Shown: positions 35,362 to 45,532 of the stretch, one piece after another
Layout: every line of letters begins with the position of its first letter
How positions within the stretch are numbered: the first letter of the stretch is position 1
Position numbers and translations under genes: made by a program
The notes under the pieces: generated by a model
Database searches by the model: none
What the model saw: the letters and a program-made list of their open reading frames with translations, nothing else
Told to the model about the DNA's origin: nothing
Assembly: GCF_914767665.1 (NCBI RefSeq)
Contig: NC_059502.1
Span: 8,494,001-8,558,000, forward strand
Reading direction: 5' to 3'
Length of the DNA: 64,000 nt
Source: Harmonia axyridis
Lineage: Eukaryota; Arthropoda; Insecta; Coleoptera; Coccinellidae

Positions 35362-36434
35362 TGAAATTTCACGATACTGCATAATAAATTTCAGTAAATA
35401 TGATTTTGTCTAAATAAATAATAATAGATTGTAGAGCTTGTAGGTTCAATACAGTATCACAACTGATTTTGTATCAAATTTCATGATTGTTAGCTCTCAT
35501 ACTTTCCGAGAAAGCAGGCAGACAATTTTTTGATTCGATTTTTATGGGATATAATTTTTTATTTTCATCAATAAATCTGCTAAGCGAAGGTATCGCTGAT
35601 ATTGTCCCCACATCACTCATTTCATCGTTCTTGAGAAATTAAGTTGAAGAAATTATTCACTTCGGTTATACTACTACAGAAAATATTTTCTGCCTCAAAA
35701 TCCAACATCAGACATGGGAAATAAATTCTGACATTTTGGGGCCCATTGACGTGAAAACAATTAACCTTCCTATAAAATCGGTGGGTCTTTCTATTACGAT
35801 TACCCATCTGCTCATCCACAACAGATAAGGACATTCCATGAATACCAGAAGATGTTCGCCGATATCTAGCCTATATCCAAACATCAAACCTCACCCTTCT
35901 GGAACATAAACCATCACCAACATCTGCTGCAATTACCGTGAAATTCGACATATTCCACTGTTCATTTGAAGCAGCACACTAAATTAGCCCTCGCAATGAC
36001 ACCATATCTCAACCCTCCCAACTCAATGTGGTGAGCATTAGGGAGTTTTTTACGTACCAATAAAGGAGCTCGAGGTGTTCCTTTGAAATTAAATCGTCGG
36101 TCTGAAATTGCTCCCAAATTGTTGGTAAAAAAAAGAACGGGTTGTTTTTCTGTGCGGTTCACACTTGAAATTGTAATATTTAATTCTGTCAAGAAAGAAA
36201 GGGGTTGATTAGGACTGATAGGGTGATGTCTCAATTGTGGTGATTAGGTTTTAATGGCGTAGATTGGCGAGAACATGTGTTAGATGGGATAGTGTGGAAA
36301 AAATGGGATGGGCGATATACACGGTTTCCAATATGTTAGCCTTTTTTCTCGTTAGTACCATACTTTAAAAGATGCTTGTCAATTTCGGGACATAGAATTA
36401 AGTCTGGATAGAGATATTGGAGATTGGTTACGAT
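35362..36434. other. intergenic DNA, nothing recognised
   Basis: A GC-richer block at about 35980-36240 (CTCGAGGTGTTCCTTTGAAA) is single copy and could be regulatory; the minus frame 35962-36234 over it has no family features. Confidence 0.3.
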
Positions 36435-36775
36435 CTCAGAGTAATAATCATAGATAGAGGAAGCATATGTCATTTTCAGTAAGCAAATTTTGTCTCCAAC
36501 ATGAACTATCAAATTTGACATGAAGCGCGCGGAAATAAAAACATATCAGTGGCACGATATTTCACTCAATTCGCGAGTTTCTCCACAAAGAACGCACTTC
36601 TTATGTCCATTGTGAATCAACGTTTCATATTAACTCAAATTATATTGAAAGAAGTACCTGAATATATCAGAAATTCAGAAAACAAACTTAAAGCGCGCCA
36701 AACCACGTGAAACAACCGATGACACTAGGAGAGCCAAAGTTGCCAAATATTGGATTTCAGCAGATAGATACAGAT
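36435..36775 (+). mobile_element. G-MITE copy 5
   Basis: Left end GAGTAATAATCATAGATAG to GGATTTCAGCAGATAGATAC; right part missing. Marker blocks CATGAAGCGCGCGGAAAT and GACACTAGGAGAGCC present. Confidence 0.85.
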
Positions 36776-38455
36776 ATATACACGCCTTACCTATAATTTC
36801 TGAAATAATATACTAAGCGCCCAACTGCAAGCATTTTCGAATCAATCAATAAAAAAGGTAATGAATATTCCCATGAAGGAATTTTAATTTTTTTTCAATT
36901 TCCTAAGGGGTAGGTATGGAAATTTTTACGAAAATTTTTTGACAAAATATTTTTCTGGTGATGTCGAAATTCGGCTCATCAGAGATCGTCAATTCTAGAA
37001 GCTTTCACCGATTTTGTGTGGACCTCACACTTTTTAGGAAATTTGAACTCGAAATTTGGGAAAAAACAGAAACAATTGAATTTCCATACAAAAATCGTTA
37101 TATCGTCTAAATTATTTGTCACAGACACCTCAAATTAAAACGTTTTTGAAACATCCAGTTCTTATCTAAAACATAGTAAGGTTTCAAGTGCGTAGCTCAC
37201 GTCCAGGAGTAGTTGCAGTCTCAGGAATATTATCCATTTTTTTTCCCGAAAATTTCAGATTTTCACCTATAATTTCTGAAATGATGTACTAATCGCCCAT
37301 CAGTTATGACTGAAATTTTTTTAAGATAATTTTGTTGAATGTTCTCTGGTTCTGCTGATGCAAACAACTTCACTATATTTTGCATAGCCTTGAAATTTTT
37401 ATCCTATAACTAATTGAAAAATTTCATATCAATCAAATTCGAAGTTTTGGAAAGTCCTGCCATAGTTACTATCAAGATAGTACGATCGTGAGAGTACTCT
37501 CATCATGAAAAAGAGCCTTTAGGCTTATTTCTACAATTATTATTGCTACTATTCGAAGTGTGCACTATTCACGGTTTTTACAAATGAACTTTTCTGAAAT
37601 TTTCAATTATTTAAAATTTTTTTTATATTGGATACCTAACCTTATTTGAAATTAAATGTTAAACGATTAAATTTCCACATAAACCTCTATTCGAAACAGC
37701 ATAGCCATTACGCATAAAGTAAACAACTGTCAAAACCGTCATATTCCTTACGAAAACACACAAGACAACATAGAGCACAATAAAAACAACACTAGCCACC
37801 AATTTGCCACCTGTCTAGTTAACCAACCGTATTTTGCGTCGGCAATAACTCATGTTACCACTTGGCAGAGCTGCTCATCCCGTAAGAGTGTTTGTAAACA
37901 TGTAACCCACGACACAAGTGATGTTTTTGCCCCAGACTGAAACCCGAGGTGTCATGTGTTTCTGGTTAGGCTAGGAAACGTAAGACGTCTAGGAAATGTT
38001 GATCTTTACGATCCAACCTTTATGAGACCGCTTGGTCCTCTATTTTGCTCGTAAAAGTGCTGAGGCGCCCTTGGAACGGCTTGTTTCGAATTATGCTTTT
38101 TGGATTTTAGACGCGGTGACAAATTTGAGTCTAGGATAGGAGGTTTTCGGTGTTTGGTATGGTGAAGGATAAGATTTCCTGTTTCTGAAAGGCTGGTCAA
38201 TACAAGAATCAACTGATAACGGTAAATAATATAGTAGTTAAACAGCAAAATTATCTATCGTCTTGATTTCAACTTTGAATTCATTTTTGCAAACATTATT
38301 ATGACTTTCATTATTCACCTCTATATGTTCTTTGGTCCGTCATAACTTATCGATTCGATTGGTTTCAACTGCTAAGTTTATCTATTCTACAGTATAACAC
38401 AATCATTGTAAGTAAATGATTTCAGATAGTGAAGATGAAATCTTTGCCCCAAATA
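36776..38455. other. intergenic DNA, possible regulatory block
   Basis: AT-rich to 37680, then GC-richer to about 38060, including a forkhead-type TGTAAACA near 37892. No repeat copies or supported genes. Confidence 0.3.
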
Positions 38456-39329
38456 AAGGGTGTTTTTTTAGAGCTATAGAACTTTAAATTGCAATAAAAC
38501 AACGATGGATTTTTCGATTGACATGAATTTTATTTATCCGCAAGATAATCTTGTGGCATTACATTTTAAATATGATTTCTGGCATATGACCGCCACGGCT
38601 GGCTCGGATGTAGTCCAATCTGGACGTCCAATTTTCCATGACTTTTTCCAACATTTGTGGCCGTATATCGACAATAACACGGCGAATGTTGTTTTCCAAA
38701 TGGTCAAGGGTTTGTGGCTTATCCGCATAGACCAATGACTTTACATAGCCCCACAGAAAGTAGTCTAGCGGTGTTAAATCACAAGATCTTGGAGGCCAAT
38801 TCACAGGTCCAAAACGTTAAATAAGGCGGTCACCAAACGTGTCTTTCAATAAATCGATTGTGGCACGAGCTGTATGACATGTTGCGCCGTCTTGTTGGAA
38901 CCACAGCTCGTGGACATCATGGTTGTTGAATTCAGGAATGAAAAAGTTAGTAATCATGGCTCTCTACCGATCACCATTGACTGTAAAGTTCTGGCCATCA
39001 TCGTTTTTGAAGAAGTACGGACCAATGATTCCACCATCCCATAAAGCGCACCAAACAGTCAGTTTTTCTGGATGTAACGGTGTTTCGACATACATTTGAC
39101 TTCATCGCTAAACAAAATAAAATGGACGTAGTGCGCGATACATATTCCGCACAGAACCATTATTTTCGAAATGAAATTGCACTATTTGCAAGCGTTGTTC
39201 AGACGTGAGTCTATTCATGATGAGTTGCCAAACCAAACTGAGAATTAATCACTCGACAGCTGTTAAATCGGTTACCATCTTGAACAGTAATGCCATCTTA
39301 AAGTTATATACCACGAAAAAAACACCCTT
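38456..39329 (-). mobile_element. DD41D element, copy 4, internally deleted
   Basis: Clean TA-flanked ends AAGGGTGTTTTTTTAGAGCT and AAAAAAACACCCTT. The minus frame 38559-38804 gives CDLTPLDYFLWGYVKSLVYA to PEIIFKM; upstream catalytic parts (QQDGATCHTA) lie in shifted frames. The same N-terminal deletion junction as copy 1 (NNGSVR... joined to the FILFSDE region) is visible at 39110-39165, with a further loss around the WLNGYVNKQNC block. Dead. Confidence 0.88.
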
Positions 39330-39909
39330 TATTTACTTATCAAATGTGAAAATATGACATCTTTCGAAGTGACAACTTTCCAGATATTGAGTTATTCAAA
39401 ATGAGACTTCTTACTCGAAAATGCCATAATGTACTCAATAATGACATGGGTAACTAAGCAATAAAATAAAAAATGAACTGCTATGACACAAAAAATTGTC
39501 AGTTCTGCCAACATCCAACAATTCATTGTAATGTTTTTGCTGAAACGAGCGTTTTAATATACCTAATTATCATGTTAGTCTTTCCAACAAAAAATCGTTT
39601 ATTATTTATACCATCCAGCACCCATGTCACCAACCTGGCCATGATTAATCATCCCATCGTCCAAATAAAAATCCCATCTCATCCAAGAGCCAATTTACAA
39701 ATTCACATCTCTCCGACTCGACCTAATGAAATACGCATAAACTTTTTCATACCGGCAATTACCGCTGCTCTCTTACAACGTATTCGAAAAATACGCCAGT
39801 CGAAAATTAACAATTACAATTCCATAAATAAGAATCTGCCAAGTGCGGCAGTACCAGTTTTCCATAATACAGGCATTTTTCGCTTAAAATACAGCGGTTA
39901 TACTTATAA
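39330..39909. other. intergenic DNA, nothing recognised
   Basis: Includes a perfect 12-bp palindrome ATGATTAATCAT at 39641-39652 (homeodomain-like dimer site) in a GC-richer stretch. Confidence 0.35.
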
Positions 39910-40171
39910 ATACTAAGCAGATATGGTATTGAGAGTGCAGACCACCTGCTCTACTCGCCATTAACTTATTCTCGAACAGTTGAAGTTCGATTCGCGATTC
40001 TGGTCTCGTCCGTGGCCAACCATGATGGCACTGCCCTTTTTCTCCGGGATGCTTGCTATAGCCGCTCGGATAAGGAATGCGACCAGATTCTGGTTGACAG
40101 CGATGACAGCTCATCGATGGATAGACAATATCGGCTGAGATGTGGCTGTGGTGGCTGTTCCAGCGGTACTT
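39910..40171 (+). other. GC-rich block with an open + frame, unidentified
   Basis: From 39910 to the stop near 40171 one + frame is open for about 87 codons without an early Met, through RTVEVRFAILVSSVANHDGT and CYSRSDKECDQILVDSDDSS to RCGCGGCSSGT. The opposite strand also has an open frame (39884-40114). The block is single copy and about half G+C. It could be an unrecognised exon (weak acceptor before 39922), a fragment of a repeat, or a conserved non-coding element. A box-B-like AGTTCGATTCG at about 39977 hints at a tRNA-type SINE promoter, but no box A is convincing. Confidence 0.25.
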
Positions 40172-40420
40172 AAACTGCGTGGAGCATCATCTTTCCTAAA
40201 CTAGATGGAGAAATAGAAGAGGAGGATTCTATTTTATTTTAAGTTTTTTTGTCAGTTCTAACAACCAATCAAATTTTGTCATTTTGTGTGATATGAAACA
40301 ATTTCACCCAATTATGTCAACATTACACGGATTATTTTTTTCACATGTCAAAATCTGGCATTTTGGTGATTTCAACTAATAGCAATGCATTATTCCAGCC
40401 AATCATTCTGGATTATACTG
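40172..40420. other. intergenic DNA, nothing recognised
   Basis: AT-rich flank of the FB-1 array. Confidence 0.3.
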
Positions 40421-40422
40421 AA

Positions 40423-41553
40423 TATTTCCCTCCTGTCAAAAATTCTATGTAAATGGAGAACAATTATCGAAAATTACAGCGATAATTGCATTGTAGGAAG
40501 CGAAACAGCACTGCGATAATTGTTCTGTTCATAGATGCATAGTTTCTATGCATCTTACACAGTTCGGATCTATGGCAATTCCATTCTACTTCAGTTTGAC
40601 AAGTAATGTAACAGTTTATTCGGGAAATATTCCCCCGAATTACACTCGTGCATCAAAATGACCGGATAATTTCGCATTCCAGCGTGTTTTCTTCGAAAAA
40701 CTGCATTCAAACTCATGCAGTTTTTATGACAACACGCTGTCATACAAAATTATCGGTAATTTTGATGCACTTGTGCAATTACTTACGATAATTGCATTAT
40801 AGGAAGCGAAATAGCACTACGATAATTGTTCTGTTCATAGATGCATAGTTTCTATGCATCTTACACAGTTCGGATCTATGGCAATTCCATTCTACTTCAG
40901 TTTGACAAGTGATGTAACAGTTTATTCGGGAAATATTCCCCCGAATTACACTCGAGCATCAAAATGACCGGATAATTTCGCATTCCAGCGTGTTTTCTTC
41001 GAAAAACTGCATTCGGTCATTTTCATTTTTGGAGAAAGAGCCCTCCACCTTCGGTGTCGGGCTCTTTCTCCAAAAATTAAAATGAACTCATGCAGTTTTT
41101 ATGACAACACGCTGTCATACAAAATTATCGGTAATTTTGATGCACTTGTGCAATTACTTACGATAATTGCATTGTAGGAAGCGAAATAGCACTGCGATAA
41201 TTGTTCTGTTCATAGATGCGTAGTATCTATGAATCTTACACAGTTCGAATCTATGGCATCCATGGAATCTATGTCACTTCGACAAGTTAACAGTTTGTTC
41301 GGCAAATATGATATTCCCCCGAATTACACTCGTGCATCAAAATTACCGGATAATTTCGCATTCCAGCGTGTTTTCTTTGCAAAACTGCATTCGGTCATTT
41401 TCATTTTTGGAGAAAGAGCCCGACACCGAATGTGGAGGGCTCTTTCTCCAAAAAATGAAAATGAATTCATGCAGTTTTTATGACAACACGCTGTCATGCA
41501 AAATTATCGGTAATTTTGATGCACTTGTGCAATTACTTGCGATAATTTCATTC
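40423..41553. mobile_element. FB-1 foldback element, tandem trimer
   Basis: Starts ATATTTCCCTCCTGTCAAAA, as the single-unit copy at 61004 does, but then has three tandem units starting with CGATAATTGCATT at 40480, 40786 and 41161 (306, 375 and 379 bp), plus the start of a fourth at 41540. Each unit contains nested palindromes: GATGCATAG/CTATGCATC, ATTCGGG/CCCGAAT, GTGCATCAAAA/TTTTGATGCAC, AGCGTGTT/AACACGCT and, in units 2 and 3, a GC-rich stem GGAGAAAGAGCCC/GGGCTCTTTCTCC. Unit 1 lacks this last hairpin. Non-coding. Confidence 0.92.
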
Positions 41554-42317
41554 AGTGCAATTATAAATCAATTTGAGACAACGCGATTGAGTTTGATAAC
41601 AACTTCATTCCAAATAAGTTTCAAAACGTCACGTTTTGGCAATGCGTATGTTCGAAGTATAACAAAGTATAATTGCGCTATAATCAAATAACAATTCCGA
41701 GAAATACAACATACAGTCACAAATATATTTGGGGAATATTTATGGATTTTTTTTCGAATGACAATATGAATTGAATGAATATAGGAGCTTAGAAGAATTG
41801 ACGTTGATACTAAAAGATTAGGTGGTCAATATGAGAAAGAAAGACGGAACCGAATATGAAGTAGCAACAGTGAAGACAATGTGGAACGTTTTGAGGAAAC
41901 TCTAGCAAAAAGTACTATAATGACTAAAGCATTATGATTGACCCATTCAATAATATAGTATTTAAATCAGAACGAGATGTCCACGATGCAATGGTAATAG
42001 ACCATCTACAGTAGATAGCAACGAAACCAATGTTCAGTTAGTTTTTAATAAAGTCATGATTTTTTTTGTCAAATATTTGTTGCCGACAATTTCCCTCGTC
42101 TTAATTTCCATCAATCACAAATGCTCAATTTTGAATTAAAAATGTTTTCTAGATGGGAAAACTGTATGACAGCACCTGTCAGCAGTTTCTTCTAATTTAC
42201 CCGCGGCAAAACTTGACAGCTATTGTCATGAAAAATTACAATATCTTCGAAAACAAGTAATAATGGTCTCATGAAATAGTCTTGTCGAATATCATTCGGG
42301 CATTTAATTCAACCTGT
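41554..42317 (+). other. intergenic DNA with a possible Crypton-like fragment
   Basis: At about 41830-41905 a + frame gives MRKKDGTEYEVATVKTMWNV, which resembles the (K)KKDGxEYEPxT block of Crypton/DUF3504-type tyrosine-recombinase proteins, followed by stops. Too short to be sure; the rest shows nothing. Confidence 0.2.
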
Positions 42318-42347
42318 GAAAAAAATCGAAAAAACACAATTCAAAAT

Positions 42348-42742
42348 AATATTTTTCGGCAACCGTCCGGGAAGTGCTCACTTCCCGGACGCTTTTTCTT
42401 TGAGAAAGTAGCATTTCCCGGCCTAGTCCAGAAAGAACGTTCTTCCCGGACTAGGCCGGAAAAGAATCATAGAATCCATAGCAACCGAGATAACGGCTGA
42501 CAGTTCATATGAAATTAGTTGTCAAAAATTTGAATGTTTTTTTATCGTAATCGCAATAAAATATGGAAAGCAGCAGCGATAGTGTTATTTTACATGGTTG
42601 CCGAAAAAATATTGTACGTAACATGCCCGAAAATGGTTTTTTTGGACTCACAGACTTCCAGGACTCGCTTACGCTCGTCCTGGAATTTTGTCTATTCGTC
42701 CAAAAAAACCCTATTTTCAGGACTTGTTACGTAAATTACTAT
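42348..42742. mobile_element. M2 multi-hairpin MITE, copy 1
   Basis: Begins ATATTTTTCGGCAACCG and ends GTTACGTAAATTACTATT. Contains stacked perfect hairpins: GTCCGGGAAGTG/CACTTCCCGGAC, CCGGCCTAGTCC/GGACTAGGCCGG, TTCCAGGAC/GTCCTGGAA (42656-42685), GTTTTTTTGGAC/GTCCAAAAAAAC, and an internal inverse of the left end (GGTTGCCGAAAAAATAT at about 42596). Further hairpins (CAACAAAAA/TTTTTGTTG) and an AAAAAATCGAAAAAA inverted pair suggest this copy may extend to 42318-42870. No coding. Confidence 0.88.
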
Positions 42743-42870
42743 TTTTCAACAAAAAGCATTCGTACAGGTGCAAAAATCCAATTCTTCGACTCGGATTTTT
42801 GTTGTCACCAGCACAAATAATTTTTGTTGAAATATTACTTAGCGTTGTATTTTTTCGATTTTTTTTTTAG

Positions 42871-43199
42871 AAAAATTAGATGCCCTTATGATATTACTTA
42901 CGAATATCCCACACTTATGTGTCAAGACTAAATTCCATCATCAAATATTCGAATATTATGTGAACAATACAAAGTATCCATTCTCATCAAAAAAACTAAC
43001 CAATTCCGCAAAATAAAAATACTCGCATAATTGACCCATTCCAACCTCCATAAACGACACTATCGCGACCACACCAACAACCATAAAAAGACCAAAAAAC
43101 ACCCCAAAACTGCCAAATTATACCGAAGACTCCCAAAACGACGCAAATAAAACAGAACCCACACCCCTTATCCTGGGAACCTAGACGCAGGAACAATCG
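42871..43199. other. intergenic DNA, nothing recognised
   Basis: A/C-rich stretch; nothing coding. Confidence 0.3.
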
Positions 43200-43600
43200 C
43201 TCTCATGTCACACAAAAAAAAAATCACCGGGCAAAAGAAGAAAAAGATAGGGGGCGCGCAGGAAACGTCCAGGAAGCAGGTCCATAAAGACCCGCTGAGC
43301 CGTTAAGGCAGATCCCTGCAAATTGAAAGGGCACTTGTGGAGCGAATTATTCCGTAATACACTCGACGGTCCGTGTTTTACAATATGACCGGTGGGCCAG
43401 GACGCGTGTTGGTCACGTGGCGTACGTAAACCCATTCATTAGCGGAGCCACGTCAAAAATCCTCGACTACGAGATGAGAGAGAGAGGATAATGAACAAAA
43501 ATCCGACCGACCGACGGTGTGGACGCCGCAGCGTCGGTAACGAGGGTTGTTTTTCGGGTTTTGATGACGGCGTCGAGGGTTCATTTTGTTCTATGGGTTG
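43200..43600. promoter_or_regulatory. GC-rich island, candidate conserved non-coding element
   Basis: About 400 bp with GGGGGCGCGCAGGAAACGTC, GGTCCATAAAGACC (Hox-like CCATAAA) and TTCATTAGCGGAGCCACGTC (shared with the island at 23.6 kb). Single copy, no frame of note. One of the best regulatory candidates in the desert. Confidence 0.42.
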
Positions 43601-44329
43601 AGCTGTGTTTTCTGACATGTGATGTTTGGTCTTTCTAAAGTCACTTGACTAGCACGTAAAAATACATAGATTAGATTCAAAGTTTTGCATCATCTTGTTC
43701 TCATATGGACTAATGTTTCAATATCAAAAATTTTTTGTGGGTAAAGATTACTATTTAAGATTCAATTTAAGGTGGTTACCTTGCAGTGTGACCTAATAGT
43801 CTATTGTGCCCCCCATCAGAGCTATTTTTGCCAATACGTAATGTGCATCTCGCCTTCAAGTTCCATATTTCTAATGAACTCCAATATCTGGGATAGCTTT
43901 AAGAAGGCTATATTTCCTCACTTCTACAAGTTTCTTCTTCTAGTGATGGCGAGAAATTTCGTCACCAGGTCATCCTCCCCACAGAATCATTCTCATGAGG
44001 TGTAGTGAAGATTGCCAAGATCCAGATACTTTCTGCATCTCAGTGTCAAAATTTCGAAGAAACTCCTGAACAATTTTTTTTTTGTAAACCAAAGAACGGT
44101 AGGCGTATCACTAATCAATGACAAAACCATTATTTCCATTTGATTGTCAGGAGAAACCTTACCATAGCATTACCAGCACTCCAAGAAGATATATGAGACA
44201 TGCTTTTGTGAATTCAAGTATCTCTCTCTACATTACAGAGACGAATACTTGCGATAGATTTGAGCTATTGTCCACCACTGAGGGTACCCCGATAACAACC
44301 TAAGCTCAGAGGTCTGCTTCTTTTTTCTT
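43601..44329. other. intergenic DNA, nothing recognised
   Basis: AT-rich with chance frames at 43772-44005 and 44118-44303. Confidence 0.3.
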
Positions 44330-44850
44330 TTTATTATTATAGAATCATAAAAACATGCATTCTTTAAGAATTTCTGCATTTTCATTATATCAATCTCGAA
44401 GTAGTTCTTTTTGTTTGCTCCCCAAAAATTTTTTAAGCTTCAGAAATGTATTTATCTCCTAAAGCTTTCAAATGATTTTCTATATTTCTAACAAGATCTT
44501 CTGATACTCCATCTTTCCTTTTCAAGGATTTGATAGTTTTATTTTGTACATCTTTTATAGCATCTCTGCATTTGATAAATAATAGTTTGGCATTTTTTGA
44601 TAGGTTTTCTCTGTGTTCTTTTGTTACTTTGGGGATTGGTAGAAAAACTGTTGTACCTTCTTGTTGGGAATTCAAATTGAAACCAGAATTTTGAATACTT
44701 TTTAAAACTTCTGGAATTGCTTGGGGAAAAGTTGCTTTATTCAAAATGACAGATTCTTGAAGCATGTGTTCTTCACCATCCAAAGTTCTACATTGGGCAC
44801 GTGGACTTGCCCGAAGAATGTTGGAATTCGACAAGATTCTGTTTGATGTA
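44330..44850 (-). pseudogene. retropseudogene of mitochondrial ribosome recycling factor
   Basis: The minus frame ending at 44433 carries the C-terminal domain of ribosome recycling factor: ATFPQAIPEVLKSIQNSGFN, QQEGTTVFLPIPKVTKEHRE, NLSKNAKLLFIKCRDAIKDV, then ISEA. The factor releases post-termination ribosomes in mitochondria. A stop falls after ISEA, but KIFGEQTKRTTSRLI continues in frame beyond it, so the ancestral protein was longer. Upstream, TLDGEEHMLQE is joined to SVILNKATF with about 11 residues missing, and the N-terminal half including the transit peptide is absent. There are no introns, and an A-rich degenerate tail follows (AATAATAAAAAGAAAAAAGA at 44345 downwards). These points indicate a retroposed, 5'-truncated copy. 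Confidence 0.72.
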
Positions 44851-45014
44851 GGAATGCCATCGAATTTATGAGTGGAGATTGCCAACAAGAGTAGCTCAGC
44901 TCGCTCAGTGCCTCTCTTCACCGGAGGAAGTGTTATGTTTTTGCTGTCCAATGATTGCACATAAGATTCTTCATCCTCACTCGAAATGATGGCGAGTGGC
45001 TGTTGTTGATCCAT
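44851..45014 (-). other. unassigned 5' extension of the open frame over the retropseudogene
   Basis: The minus frame continues up to an ATG at 45014 (about 55 more codons: SSEDEESYVQSLDSKNITLP etc.). I cannot match it to ribosome recycling factor. It abuts the Tc1 fragment and may be diverged N-terminal sequence or chance. Confidence 0.25.
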
Positions 45015-45335
45015 TCATTTTTATGGACGATAATGCCCGACCACATAGCACCAGAGCTGTAAATTATCTTTGAACTGAAGACATCAATCGTTTGGACTGA
45101 CCCGCTATCTCCAGACATGAATCCCATAACACATTTTTGGGAGATTTTCTGCCAGATCAGTAGCAGCACACATAAATCCGCTCAGAAGTTTATAGGACCT
45201 TGTTCAAGCCGTTCAGAAGGAATGGCTTAATATCCCTTAGCAGTATATCGCTATAATTTGATTATTGGTATGTCGGTAGACTTGTACGAGCTTCCATAGA
45301 TGCTAGAGGGGGGAATACTCGTTATTAGTCAGAAT
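45014..45335 (+). mobile_element. Tc1-like (DD34E) transposase C-terminal remnant
   Basis: The + strand reads FIFMDDNARPHSTRAVNYL, stop, LDWPAISPDMNPITHFWEIF and a decayed C-terminus. The catalytic Glu of the third motif is replaced (PIT for PIE) and several stops interrupt it. 5' truncated exactly where the minus-strand frame begins. Confidence 0.7.
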
Positions 45336-45532
45336 TCAAATTATTATTTCGAAAAAATTAATTACCTGTTATAATTATGTCAAGTTTTGTACAGAATTTT
45401 TTTCAGAATGAAAAAATTCAAAAAATATCGGCAAAAAGAAGAGATCAGTTACGTAAAGTCAGAGCTGTGCATTCTTCATTCTAGCGTCAATTGACTTACA
45501 GACCCTATAACTGTATATAGTTATACAGGGTG
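45336..45532. other. spacer
   Basis: AT-rich, nothing recognised. Confidence 0.3.

Noticed and set aside
39473..39916. 147-codon + frame
   Set aside because: No family features; it overlaps a GC-richer non-coding stretch and reads like chance sequence.
39960..39990. Box-B-like AGTTCGATTCG suggesting a tRNA or SINE
   Set aside because: No acceptable box A at the right distance and no second copy in the window.
44851..45014. Calling the 193-codon frame an intact recycling-factor gene
   Set aside because: N-terminal half and transit peptide missing, an internal gap of about 11 residues, a premature stop before the conserved tail, and an A-rich retroposed end.
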